DNA from: Bacteriovoracaceae bacterium | GTDB taxonomy: Bacteria; Bdellovibrionota; Bacteriovoracia; Bacteriovoracales; Bacteriovoracaceae | Length of the DNA stretch: 64,000 nucleotides | Direction: 5' to 3' | Assembly: GCA_024711325.1 (NCBI GenBank) | Contig: JANJTC010000005.1 | Coordinates: 1,330,172 to 1,394,171, forward strand | Part shown: piece by piece, positions 9,755 to 18,625 of the stretch | How the letters are laid out: the number at the start of each line of letters is the position of its first letter | Numbering within the stretch: the first letter of the stretch is position 1 | Position numbers and translations under genes: made by a program | The notes under the pieces: generated by a model | The model's database searches: none | Told to the model about the DNA's origin: nothing | Seen by the model: the letters and a program-made list of their open reading frames with translations, nothing else

Positions 9755-10185
9755 TGCAATTACCAGACAAGATAAAATCCAAGCATTTTCTGATTTGTGA
9801 TGACTACGAGAGCATGAGAACCATGATCAGTGATAGTTTAACTCAGCTTGGAGTGGTGAAAATCTCTACGGCCAAGTCTGGCAATGAAGGTTTCAAAATC
9901 ATAGAGTCCCAGTTAAAGCTTGATCCTGTGGAATTTGTTATCACAGATTTGATGATGGAAGATGGCTCGGGCATAGATCTGGTCAAGCTTATCCGTGCTG
10001 ATGCTAAGGCCAAAGTCCTGCCAGTTCTTATGGTGACCTCTAAGTCTGAAGTGAGTTATGTCCTGGAAAGTATCCGGGCAGGGGTTAATAACTATATTGT
10101 TAAACCCTGGGCTATTGAAGACCTCATGAAACGAATCATTGAAGTTGACGAGAAGGTCTCCAAAACGGTTGGTTCCGGCACTTGA
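9754..10185 (+). CDS. CheY-like single-domain response regulator
   Basis: 143 residues, one receiver domain with all key residues: acidic pair Asp16-Asp17, phospho-acceptor Asp65 (VITDLMM), Thr95 (MVTS) and Lys117 (IVKPW). There is no output domain, so it should act by protein contact, as CheY does. It is the last gene of the kinase operon and the natural target of the CheA-like protein. The start overlaps the preceding stop by one base, suggesting translational coupling. The linked output (motor, pilus or another kinase) cannot be told from the sequence. Confidence 0.9.
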   Translation: MQLPDKIKSKHFLICDDYESMRTMISDSLTQLGVVKISTAKSGNEGFKIIESQLKLDPVEFVITDLMMEDGSGIDLVKLIRADAKAKVLPVLMVTSKSEVSYVLESIRAGVNNYIVKPWAIEDLMKRIIEVDEKVSKTVGSGT

Positions 10186-10252
10186 TGCCGATGAGCTTTG
10201 CTCAACTATCAAAGCATCAATTATTTAACAAAAGCTGTCGATCTGTGAGTAC

Positions 10253-10705
10253 ATGCTAAAAATAAACATTACTCTAATGATTTTATTTCTTCTCCTGGGC
10301 TCTGCTTGCAGTAAAGGCAAAGAGACTGAATCAAAGTTTATTGTTTCCCTTTCCTCACTATCTGCCGGCATGACTTTTAATGGTGGCGCCATTCTGAAAA
10401 TCATTGACCCTGTTACAAAAGTATCGACTTCCTATGAGTTAACGACCTCAAACGTGGTTAACCTTCCTCATGGTAAATGGAGCATGTTTCTAATCGGTTT
10501 TGAAGGGGCCACTGCCTGGACTGGCCCTTATAAGTGTGGCGTGGTCCATGATGTTGTGCTTTCGCTGGATGCTCAGACAGTGGAAATCATCGTTAACAGT
10601 GATTGTTCCCAGGCCCCTTTTAACAACATAATTAGTGCAAAAACTCCATCCGTTCCGGTTACTTGGGATAACAGTAAATGGGATGAAGCTAAGTGGGGCC
10701 CATAA
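10253..10705 (+). CDS. Small lipoprotein, function unknown
   Basis: 150 residues. A lipoprotein signal peptide ends in LLGSAC, so Cys19 would be lipidated. The mature part is beta-rich and has two Cys near CGVVHD and NSDCSQ that could pair. The C-terminus ends in a Trp-rich repeat-like tail (VTWDNSKWDEAKWGP). The stop overlaps the region just before the S74 fibre gene, whose start is 14 bases downstream, so the two are probably an operon and may work together at the cell surface. No recognised domain. Confidence 0.75.
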   Translation: MLKINITLMILFLLLGSACSKGKETESKFIVSLSSLSAGMTFNGGAILKIIDPVTKVSTSYELTTSNVVNLPHGKWSMFLIGFEGATAWTGPYKCGVVHDVVLSLDAQTVEIIVNSDCSQAPFNNIISAKTPSVPVTWDNSKWDEAKWGP

Positions 10706-10719
10706 TGAAAAGAGGAAAT

Positions 10720-11958
10720 ATGAAAAAGAGTTTACTGACTGTCTCCTTTCTCATGCTGGGTTTTGAGGCCCACAGTCAGGTCATTGTTCCTTATAAAAGT
10801 TTTACCAATGGTGGAGTCATCAGTTCCGCTGAGATGAATCAGAACTTCACTTATATTGAAACTAAACTTAATGCACTTTGGAATACAACGCAGACTTCGA
10901 ATTCAATACCGTGGGCCAATATTAATTTTACCGGTGCCACTGCATCTCTTCTGGGAGCTGTGCCACTGAATCGTCAAATTCTGCCAGGAACTGGTCTGAT
11001 GGGTGGCGGCACTCTTACGGGAGACATCAATCTTTCAGTCAATGTGGGTATGTCGGCAGGGCAGATTGTACAAATCGATGGTATGGGTAGACTTCCACCG
11101 GTTGATGGAAGTCAGTTAACCAATCTACAAGTTCCTTGGTCTACTACCGGATCAGATATTTATTATAATACTGGAAATGTTGGAATTGGTACTAATACCC
11201 CTAGTTCTCACTTGGAGATTTCCGAAGAAAATGGACACGCTATTTTTACCGTGTCGACCTATTCAGCTACCATGTCTGATACGTCTATCATCGCTCTACA
11301 AAAGGCCACTGGAAACAGTATGGCCCCAGGTCCAGCGGCCTATGGCGATCAATTAGGCCAAATTCGTTTTAATGGCCAAAATGGTTCCGGCTTTAATGCG
11401 GCGGCCACCATCGAAGGTTATTCTGCCGGAAGTTACTCGATGAGTTCCACACCATCGGATCTACTTTTTAAGACCACTCCAGTTGGTTCTGTCGTCCCAA
11501 CAGAGAGAATGCGGATCGATCAAATGGGTAATATTGGAATTGGTACGACTGCTCCGAGTGCTAAGTTGCAGGTGGGTAACATGGGAGATGGCTCAATGGC
11601 CATGGCAAATTCATGGTCTATGTTTTCCGATAAAAGATTAAAAAAGAACTTTCAACAAATTCCCCATGTGCTGGAAAAACTCGAAACGATTAATGGTTAT
11701 TACTATCAATGGAAAACAGGTAAAGATCAGTCGCGAAAGTTAGGTGTTATGGCCCAGGAAATTGAAAAAGCTTTTCCTGAAGTCGTCACGCAGGGAAAAG
11801 ACGGCATTAAATCCGTCTCTTATGGTCATTTGATAGCACCTGTCATTGAAGGGGTAAAAGAGCTTAATACAAAAATAAAATCACTCGAAGCAGAAAACTT
11901 AGCTCTGAAAAATTATCTTTGCCAGAAAGATCCTAAAGCACCTTTTTGTCAGAATTAA
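10720..11958 (+). CDS. Secreted fibre protein with C-terminal Peptidase_S74 intramolecular chaperone
   Basis: 412 residues. The start at 10720 has AGAGGA six bases upstream and opens a Sec signal peptide ending at HSQ. The middle is repetitive and Gly/Ser/Thr-rich, with NVGIGT and NIGIGTTAPS units typical of trimeric fibres. A Peptidase_S74 domain begins near residue 300 with SDKRLKKNF, the autocleavage site of endosialidase-type chaperones, and continues through LGVMAQEIEKAFPEVV. A short coiled coil lies near the end (IEGVKELNTKIKSLEAEN). Such domains trimerise phage tail spikes and are also found in surface proteins of predatory bacteria. Host-derived use as an adhesin is inferred. No other phage genes are near. 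Confidence 0.85.
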   Translation: MKKSLLTVSFLMLGFEAHSQVIVPYKSFTNGGVISSAEMNQNFTYIETKLNALWNTTQTSNSIPWANINFTGATASLLGAVPLNRQILPGTGLMGGGTLTGDINLSVNVGMSAGQIVQIDGMGRLPPVDGSQLTNLQVPWSTTGSDIYYNTGNVGIGTNTPSSHLEISEENGHAIFTVSTYSATMSDTSIIALQKATGNSMAPGPAAYGDQLGQIRFNGQNGSGFNAAATIEGYSAGSYSMSSTPSDLLFKTTPVGSVVPTERMRIDQMGNIGIGTTAPSAKLQVGNMGDGSMAMANSWSMFSDKRLKKNFQQIPHVLEKLETINGYYYQWKTGKDQSRKLGVMAQEIEKAFPEVVTQGKDGIKSVSYGHLIAPVIEGVKELNTKIKSLEAENLALKNYLCQKDPKAPFCQN

Positions 11959-13190
11959 TATCTTGAGTAGGCGCTTTTAAGTTCCAGGTAAATACGCTCA
12001 TTCATGTTACCAGCACGGGAACACATCAGGTCTGTAGTATCGAGTTGGTAATTGACGTAGGCACTGGCCTGAACGTCATAGAACTCATGGTAACAGTCAG
12101 GTAGGCCGATGATGTGGCCAAACTCGTGACGGATAGTCCATTGAGACTCATATTCCTCAATCGGCTGATTTGAATCCATAACAATTTCATTACCACCCAA
12201 TTCATTGACGTGAGGAACAACACCAGGTTCAAATTTTAAAAGTGGACCATTTGGATAATTGCCAAAATTTATTTTAAGGCGCCAATTGTTCCAGCGAAAT
12301 TCATCTTCAATATTCACCTGAAGATAAGGGATGAACTTTGGGATCTCAGGAGTGTTAAAAGGAACGGTGGCCACAGCATCCGACCATTTGAAATCATGAC
12401 GACGTCCATACGGAGGTATCTTAAAGAAATCATCCCATGTGCGTTTGGCCGCCTTGATATATCGCTTGTAAGTTTCATCAACTGTATTTTTACTAAAGGC
12501 CTTGGTGACCTCTTTTTTACAACGAGTTAAGTTGCCAGTGCCGTTTAAGCACATTTGAGTCAAAGATTTTTTAATTGTCTCAACCTTAGAAGCAGGAATC
12601 GTGGCCACATTGCTTAATTCCGTTTCTCCGATTTTATTGGTCATTAAGTAATAATATCCACGAACATCTTTATTGGCCGCCTTGATATACTCGGAGCGAT
12701 ATTGATCTACACCTTTATAGCGGGCAGCACTCTGGTAATTTCGATCTACTTTTCTGGCATTAATAATGAACGTCTCATCATCGATACCAATTGTTGTTGG
12801 AAGCTCAGACGTGGCAAGAAGAACATCCTTCATTGACTTTGGTAATTCGTTTAAAATTTTGCGAGTATCATTTTCAATGATTGAAGGTGAGTACATATTA
12901 GGTTTATCAATCGGAATACCTCGACGGGTCGCGGCCGAAGTTAAACGGATGGCCGCTTCTGGAGAACGGTTTTGGTTAACCAGGGCAATCCATTGACTTA
13001 AACGTGATCCAATTTTTAAAGCATTCACAATAGCAGGTTCATCTGCCTTAAAAGCTTTTTGATTTTGGGAATCAATCTTCTGCAGGAGTTTTTGATATTC
13101 TTCGGAGGTCATTTCAAGGTCAAGATGTAAGGGAGCTGCCGAAACTTGTGAGGCCAGAACGACGGTTAAGAGTAGTAGCATTCTTTTCAT
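11955..13190 (-). CDS. Exported zinc metalloprotease (HExxHxxG type)
   Basis: 411 residues. The start at 13190 follows GGAACA and opens a signal peptide (MKRMLLLLTVVLASQVSA). The zinc-binding motif HEFGHIIGLPDCYHE begins near residue 355, giving three His ligands and the metzincin-like glycine, with LMCSRAG downstream as a possible Met-turn. The N-terminal ~300 residues carry no domain I recognise. It resembles matrixin/astacin-type secreted proteases in active site only. It is convergent with the fibre gene and the two share a TTAA in which each stop is read. A role in degrading extracellular or prey protein is inferred. Confidence 0.75.
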   Translation of the reverse strand: MKRMLLLLTVVLASQVSAAPLHLDLEMTSEEYQKLLQKIDSQNQKAFKADEPAIVNALKIGSRLSQWIALVNQNRSPEAAIRLTSAATRRGIPIDKPNMYSPSIIENDTRKILNELPKSMKDVLLATSELPTTIGIDDETFIINARKVDRNYQSAARYKGVDQYRSEYIKAANKDVRGYYYLMTNKIGETELSNVATIPASKVETIKKSLTQMCLNGTGNLTRCKKEVTKAFSKNTVDETYKRYIKAAKRTWDDFFKIPPYGRRHDFKWSDAVATVPFNTPEIPKFIPYLQVNIEDEFRWNNWRLKINFGNYPNGPLLKFEPGVVPHVNELGGNEIVMDSNQPIEEYESQWTIRHEFGHIIGLPDCYHEFYDVQASAYVNYQLDTTDLMCSRAGNMNERIYLELKSAYSRY

Positions 13191-13328
13191 GAATTGTTCC
13201 TTATACAAAAAGGCCTGAAATCCCGAGGATTCTAGTCCGCCATCAAGGAATTGCAAATGAATTATTCCTGATCGTGGTAAAAGATGCCTCTCTTTGACGC
13301 GGTGAGGCTGTTCAATAGAATTAGGTCC

Positions 13329-13820
13329 ATGAAATTTATTTTTATCCTGCTTTTTTTAACCATCAGTTGTAAGAGTCCAAGTGTTGATAATATCAATCCT
13401 CTTGAGGCCTATTTAGATCCTCAAATCAAAGCTGATCCCAATTTACGTGAAGACTACATTCAACTTATGGCCAGTTACCGACATGACCAGGGCCTTAATT
13501 CATATATTTATTCCAAGGAATTAGAGCTAAAAGCGCAAGAGCACAGTGAAAAGATGGCAAGCGGCTCAGTGGCCTTTGGCCACACAGGCTCCAGTCTAAG
13601 ATGTTCCGAGCTTATTCTTGAAATGGTTTCAGGAAATTTATGTGGAGAAATCATCGCTAAGGGGCAGGAATCAGCGGAGGCCGTGTTCGCTGCATGGATG
13701 AGTTCCATCACTCATGCTGGTAAAATTTTGAACACTCGTTATACCCACACCGGTCTGGGCATTGCTAAGAGCGAAGCCGGAGTCATCTATTGGACGCAAA
13801 TTTTTCTTGAAGTAGAGTGA
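13329..13820 (+). CDS. CAP-domain (SCP/PR-1) lipoprotein, first of two
   Basis: 163 residues from the ATG at 13329, which opens a lipoprotein signal peptide ending in LTISC; the longer frame adds residues that do not look like a signal. The CAP domain follows: YSKELELKAQEHSEKMA, FGHTG, CGEIIAKG, AVFAAWMSS, then YTHTGLGIA and WTQIFLE. The conserved His and Glu of the CAP cavity (FGH, GEI) are present. CAP proteins in bacteria are extracytoplasmic and of unclear activity. A close relative follows 22 bases downstream, so this is a tandem duplication. Confidence 0.85.
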   Translation: MKFIFILLFLTISCKSPSVDNINPLEAYLDPQIKADPNLREDYIQLMASYRHDQGLNSYIYSKELELKAQEHSEKMASGSVAFGHTGSSLRCSELILEMVSGNLCGEIIAKGQESAEAVFAAWMSSITHAGKILNTRYTHTGLGIAKSEAGVIYWTQIFLEVE

Positions 13821-13842
13821 ATTATTTTGCCAGAATTAAGGG

Positions 13843-14313
13843 ATGAAAACATTCCTGTCTCTTTTTTTGCTCCTGCTGCTCTTTTCCTGTGGAAAAAATT
13901 CTAAAAAATCAGAACCGGAAGTTTTTCAGGAAACCATTACTCATCACACCTATCTGGATCTGGTAAACAATCATCGGTTAAATCTTGGACTCAATGCCCT
14001 TGAGTACTCGCCCATTATCGAAGAGTCCGCCCTCTGGCACAGTTCTGATATGGCAAAAGGCAAAGTACGATTCGGACACGGTGGAATGAAAAAGCGCTGC
14101 CGAAAGTTACAGGATGAATTAAGAAGTACTGCTTGTGGAGAAATCATTGCTCGAGGTCAGAAGACAGCAGAAGAAGTTTTCAATGCCTGGATGAACTCTC
14201 CTGATCATCGAAGAACGATTGAAGATCAAAATTACACTCACACAGGGTTGGGTTTTAAAGAGGATTCCCAAGGCAAGATTTTTTGGACCCAAATTTTTTT
14301 AAGACTACCTTAG
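13843..14313 (+). CDS. CAP-domain (SCP/PR-1) lipoprotein, second of two
   Basis: 156 residues with a lipobox LFSC. The CAP domain starts at DLVNNHRLNLGLNALEYSP and keeps the signature residues FGHGG, CGEIIARG, VFNAWMNSPDHR, YTHTGLGF and WTQIFL. It is clearly paralogous to the gene just upstream but has the more standard CAP sequence; the SPDHR segment is changed to SITHAG in the neighbour. The two are probably co-transcribed. The stop codon is interlocked with that of sbcC on the opposite strand. Confidence 0.87.
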   Translation: MKTFLSLFLLLLLFSCGKNSKKSEPEVFQETITHHTYLDLVNNHRLNLGLNALEYSPIIEESALWHSSDMAKGKVRFGHGGMKKRCRKLQDELRSTACGEIIARGQKTAEEVFNAWMNSPDHRRTIEDQNYTHTGLGFKEDSQGKIFWTQIFLRLP

Positions 14314-17300
14314 TTAAATTGAACTTTGATAGTGCTGGTTCCATCTTGACGTTTGTTTAAAACCAGATTGACTGGTAAGGCATTGGTCAGAGTTTTTATA
14401 TGGGAGATGACTCCCACCATGAGCCCTCGGGTTTGAATTTGGGCCAACATATCCAGTACATCTTCAAGGGATTCCTGGTCGAGGGTTCCAAAACCTTCAT
14501 CAATAAAGAGGGAATCAATCTCCGCCTGGCCTCGAGTCATTTCGGCCAGACCCAGCGCCATGGCGAGGGAGACCATAAAAGTTTCCCCTCCCGAGAGAGT
14601 GGATACTTTTCTTCTGCCGCCTTCACGGAATTTATCCAGTATGAAAAACTCCGGAGTCATTTTTAAGGAGCGGGTCTGATGAACGATTTCATATCTTCCC
14701 TGGCAAAGTTTTTGGAGTTCTTCATTGGTCTGATGAATGAGGTTTTCTTCCACTAAAGAGAGAACAAAAGTTCTGAGTTCATCTTTACCCAAAACTTCAA
14801 AGAGCCTCATCTTTCTGGCCAAGGCTTCATTGATGTCTTTATTTTGAAGTTCGAGCAGTTGAATTTTATCCTGAAGTTTTTCCCAGTCGGATAAGCGCGC
14901 CGAAACCGTTGCAAAATTCATGCGGCACTGGTTTACAGCGCTTTTATATTGTTCTTTCTCTCGCGCCAAAAGATCCTTTAATGGGAGGAAAAGTTCTCTG
15001 GGAGAGGAAAAGGTTAAATCAAGATTTCTTAGGCGTGTGAGTTGCTCGCTTTCAAAACTTCGGGCCAGTTCTTTGACTGCATGGAGTTCATTGGTGAAAT
15101 GAAGATCATAATCCTTGGTGAGTTCATCTAATTGGTAAAGCCTTCCATTTGAATCTTTGAGAATCAGCTCCTGCTTTTTCTGCTCTTCCACATGGCGAGA
15201 CCATTCCTCACTGGTCGTTTGGGCCCGAATGGTTATTTTTTGAATAAGCTCGGATGCCTTTTCGCCCTTAAGGGCCAATTGAAGTTCATCATTTAAAAGA
15301 TTGATCTTGAGGGAGACTTCGTTTTCTTTATTCTTGTATTCAAGCGTCGTTATTTGGCCTTTGATCTTTTGTTCAGTGAGATAGGCCTTCTCCTGCGTGA
15401 TCTTATCCAGTCCAGCTTCACACTCAAGGTAGATATTTAGGTTTCTGATTTCTATGCGTAAATCACGAATGGATTCCCGGTTAATAATGGGGGCAATATG
15501 AGAAATCTTTTGTTCAATTTCATTTAGTTTTTCGTTTTTACTCTTCAAAAGTCGTTCACACTCGCTCACTTGGGCCTTGAGTTGACTGTAGTTTTCACGC
15601 GTCTTTTGAAGTTCAAGGCGTTTATGTGATAATTCTTTTTCAAGCCGGGCGAGGTTCCATGTTTGTTCGCGGATAACAGAAAGTTCGCGGTCCAGGTCAG
15701 CTAGCGACGGCAGGATTTCATCACAAACTGCTTTTAGTTCAAGCAACTCTTTATTCTTCTGCTCTAATTGGGACTTTTCATTCTCAATTCTTTGTTCATA
15801 GAGCTTGGCCTCTTCCTGACTCTTATAAAGGATCTTACTTCCTTCCTCAAAACGAAGCCGGATCGATTCAAGATCAGTCTGGCCTAATTTCTCCTTTAAG
15901 GACTTCCATTTTGACAAAGGGACGGCCTGTTCGCACACCGGGCATTGATCGCTGCTGCGGGCAAGAGCGTGATCGACACAGACTTCAGATGCATTCAGGA
16001 CTTCCTGAAGTTTTAAAGTCGCCTCTAAAGGGAAAATATCGTTTTGGGTTTTCAAAAGGAGAGTTTTAAGGGTCAGAAGCTTTTGCTCCAAAAGAGTGAT
16101 TTCCTTCAGGGCCTTCTGGGAATGTTTTTTCAATTCATCTGATTTAATTTCGGCCCTTTGTTTTATCTCGACTTTTTGGGCCAGGGTAAGCTTTCTTTTT
16201 TCAATATCCTGTTCCAGCTCTTTAATATTGGAAGGAATGGCCTTGAGAGCATTTTCAATTTGCTCCACCTGGATCTTTAATTCCTTGCCAGTGGTTTCCA
16301 GCTGACTCAGTCGTTCGGCCTTACCTTTTAACTCTTCTCCCAGGATTTCCTTCTCAGAGAATAGATCAAATAAGTTCTCAAAAAAGGGGCGAGCGGCCTT
16401 CAAGTGATCCAGGCCGTGGGTTAAGGTCTTCTTAGCACTTGTGAGTTTTCCTAAAGAGTCTCTTTCCTCTTCTTCCTTGGTTTTTAATTTCCCATTCAGA
16501 AGATCCATTTCTTTATTTAACTCAAGGGACTTCTGCTTAAGACTTTGATGATTTTCTTTTAGATATTTTAAATTTTCTTCTTTCTTCAGATATTCCTGAA
16601 GCAGGGGTAATTCTGTTTCCTGTTCCCTTTTTACCTTTTGAAATCTCTCATGAATCTCTTCACCACTCTTGATGATGTGATTGAGACGAGTTGTTTCCTG
16701 GGCCATATCTCGTTTGATATTCTCTTTCTTCTTTTCATTGTCAGAGAATTTCTCATAGTAAGAAAAGAGACTGACAAAATGATAATCAAGTTTTTCTATA
16801 TGCCTTGAGGTTACTTCAAGAGTGTTCAATTCTTTTTCTAATCTTACTTTATCATCTCTTAGCATTTCACCTGAATAGGTATCACCTTTGAGTTCGCCGA
16901 GTTTTATCTCCAGTTCATTCTTTGTGGCCACAAGTGCATCGAGTTCCTGCCTTAGTTCCCGCCCCATGCTTTCCAGAAGTTCTCCTGGATAAAGTTTTTC
17001 CAGAATATCTTTTCTATCTGAAAAGGAACTGGTGAGAAACTTGGCAAATTCTCCTTGATTTAAAATGATACACTTGCAGAATTGATCAAAATCCAGATTA
17101 AGTAATTCAGGGGTAGAGACAGTTGAGATATTCTTAGCATCTGAAAAATCCGACCCTTCCATGACGTAAAGATTTCTGACAGGAGTCTGGGGAGTGGAAT
17201 AAGGTTCACCATTTTGTTTACGAACCCGCGCTCTCCAGTCAGCAAGATAATATTTACCTTTGACCTGAAAGATCAGCTCAATTGAGCCGTCTTTTTCACC

Positions 17301-17510
17301 CAGTGTAACCACGTCCACTTGATTGACATTCTTTTTATAAATTTGTCCATATAAGGCCAGACCAATACTATTTAAGATGGAAGACTTTCCCGAACCGGTC
17401 TCACCTGTTATGGCGAATAATGGACTCTGTTCCTGAATCTGCTTGAAATCAATTTGGTGCTCACCTTTAAGGGAAGCGATGTTTTTGATTCTAAGGCGAA
17501 TGAGACGCAT
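14310..17510 (-). CDS. sbcC: Exonuclease SbcCD subunit C (ATPase, SMC-like)
   Basis: 1066 residues, normal length for SbcC. With SbcD it forms the nuclease that opens hairpins and processes DNA ends. Walker A is GETGSGKSS at 36-44. Long coiled coils flank a zinc-hook CPVC near residue 520. The ABC signature TLSGGETF lies near 970, and Walker B SLFIDEGFGTLD near 1000. It overlaps the end of sbcD by 20 bases, so the subunits are translationally coupled. Its stop is shared with the convergent CAP gene. No anomalies. Confidence 0.97.
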   Translation of the reverse strand: MRLIRLRIKNIASLKGEHQIDFKQIQEQSPLFAITGETGSGKSSILNSIGLALYGQIYKKNVNQVDVVTLGEKDGSIELIFQVKGKYYLADWRARVRKQNGEPYSTPQTPVRNLYVMEGSDFSDAKNISTVSTPELLNLDFDQFCKCIILNQGEFAKFLTSSFSDRKDILEKLYPGELLESMGRELRQELDALVATKNELEIKLGELKGDTYSGEMLRDDKVRLEKELNTLEVTSRHIEKLDYHFVSLFSYYEKFSDNEKKKENIKRDMAQETTRLNHIIKSGEEIHERFQKVKREQETELPLLQEYLKKEENLKYLKENHQSLKQKSLELNKEMDLLNGKLKTKEEEERDSLGKLTSAKKTLTHGLDHLKAARPFFENLFDLFSEKEILGEELKGKAERLSQLETTGKELKIQVEQIENALKAIPSNIKELEQDIEKRKLTLAQKVEIKQRAEIKSDELKKHSQKALKEITLLEQKLLTLKTLLLKTQNDIFPLEATLKLQEVLNASEVCVDHALARSSDQCPVCEQAVPLSKWKSLKEKLGQTDLESIRLRFEEGSKILYKSQEEAKLYEQRIENEKSQLEQKNKELLELKAVCDEILPSLADLDRELSVIREQTWNLARLEKELSHKRLELQKTRENYSQLKAQVSECERLLKSKNEKLNEIEQKISHIAPIINRESIRDLRIEIRNLNIYLECEAGLDKITQEKAYLTEQKIKGQITTLEYKNKENEVSLKINLLNDELQLALKGEKASELIQKITIRAQTTSEEWSRHVEEQKKQELILKDSNGRLYQLDELTKDYDLHFTNELHAVKELARSFESEQLTRLRNLDLTFSSPRELFLPLKDLLAREKEQYKSAVNQCRMNFATVSARLSDWEKLQDKIQLLELQNKDINEALARKMRLFEVLGKDELRTFVLSLVEENLIHQTNEELQKLCQGRYEIVHQTRSLKMTPEFFILDKFREGGRRKVSTLSGGETFMVSLAMALGLAEMTRGQAEIDSLFIDEGFGTLDQESLEDVLDMLAQIQTRGLMVGVISHIKTLTNALPVNLVLNKRQDGTSTIKVQFN

Positions 17511-18621
17511 GTTTCACCTTATCCAGAAGGGCCTTGAAATCATCCTTTAAGTCATCCGGCATACCTTCGGCTTCCGGGAATTTGGTCGCAAAGAATTCTT
17601 CAAATAATTCAACCGGTGAGAGATCAAAAAGTTTCTCGCTTCTGCGTTCTTTCTTTTCTCCGTCCTGATAAAGCGGCATGAAAGAGAGGAGTTCCATTTC
17701 TTTTTTATCCAGAAGCTCCTTGATTTCATCAATCAGGCCTACTTTAGGAGAGGATAGCTCTATTTGAATTTCAACCATTGGTTTTAAATCAGAAGTCTTC
17801 GTCAGTTGGTCAATGTCACTTCGGTACTCAGACTCATTGGTCTTAATGATAAAAAGATTTCGAAAAACTGGTAAAGGAAGGATTTCAGAAGAGAAGTTAC
17901 CCTCTCTTTCTTCGATTAAGACGACTGACTTTTTTGCAGTCTCTGAAAAACGCAAAGGGATAGGTGAGCCTGAGTAGTAACTCATGTTACCGATTTTCTG
18001 CGGCTTATGAATATGGCCTAAGGCCACGTAATCAAAACTTCTTAAAAGCTCGGTAGGGATTGAATCCACGCCACTTAAACCTATGACTTGTTCGGAACCG
18101 GCCGCCTCAAAGACTCCGGCCAGATGGTGAAGCATGAGCACCTGAGGAAGAGTTCGCTCTTTAGTGAGATATTTTTTCAAGGCCTCGAGAGCATCACCGT
18201 CACCTTGAGGTAATAATTCATAGGACCTGAAAAAGGGTAGGGCACATAATTCAAAGTTTTTGAGCTTAATCCAATGATCTTCAGGATCAGGAGATAGTTT
18301 CCCCCATACCTTGACCCTGTGAGGAGAGAGAATTTTAGAGGGTGCCTCAAGCAGAAGGCCCGAATCATGGTTGCCTGCGATGATCATTGTTTCGGTCTGA
18401 GTTTCCACTGAAACTTGATGTAGGAAATTATAAAAGGTCTCTAAGCTTTGATGGGGTGGAGTGGGAGTATCAAAAATATCCCCGGCAATTAAAAGGACAT
18501 CGATCTTTTTTTCTTTTAAAGTCTGTAATAACCATGCCAGAAAAAGTTCATGTTCTGGGGAGCGATCGAGTTTGAAGAGACGTTTACCTAGATGCCAGTC
18601 AGATGTATGAAGTATCCTCAT
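17491..18621 (-). CDS. sbcD: Exonuclease SbcCD subunit D (metallophosphoesterase)
   Basis: 376 residues. The start at 18621 gives the canonical N-terminus MRILHTSDWHLGKRL; the longer open frame reads backward through the low-complexity end of ricT and is not coding. Calcineurin-like metal motifs are all present: DWH, GDIFDTP, GNHDSG, HHLAG and GHIHKPQ. It binds Mn2+ and performs the endo/exonuclease step of the complex. It starts four bases after the ricT stop, so it is likely to be transcribed with the tmk-holB-ricT run. Confidence 0.96.
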   Translation of the reverse strand: MRILHTSDWHLGKRLFKLDRSPEHELFLAWLLQTLKEKKIDVLLIAGDIFDTPTPPHQSLETFYNFLHQVSVETQTETMIIAGNHDSGLLLEAPSKILSPHRVKVWGKLSPDPEDHWIKLKNFELCALPFFRSYELLPQGDGDALEALKKYLTKERTLPQVLMLHHLAGVFEAAGSEQVIGLSGVDSIPTELLRSFDYVALGHIHKPQKIGNMSYYSGSPIPLRFSETAKKSVVLIEEREGNFSSEILPLPVFRNLFIIKTNESEYRSDIDQLTKTSDLKPMVEIQIELSSPKVGLIDEIKELLDKKEMELLSFMPLYQDGEKKERRSEKLFDLSPVELFEEFFATKFPEAEGMPDDLKDDFKALLDKVKHASHSP

Positions 18622-18625
18622 AAAA

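Noticed and set aside
10693-11958. Prophage tail region
   Set aside because: Only one fibre-like protein with a Sec signal is present; no terminase, capsid, portal or holin genes are near.
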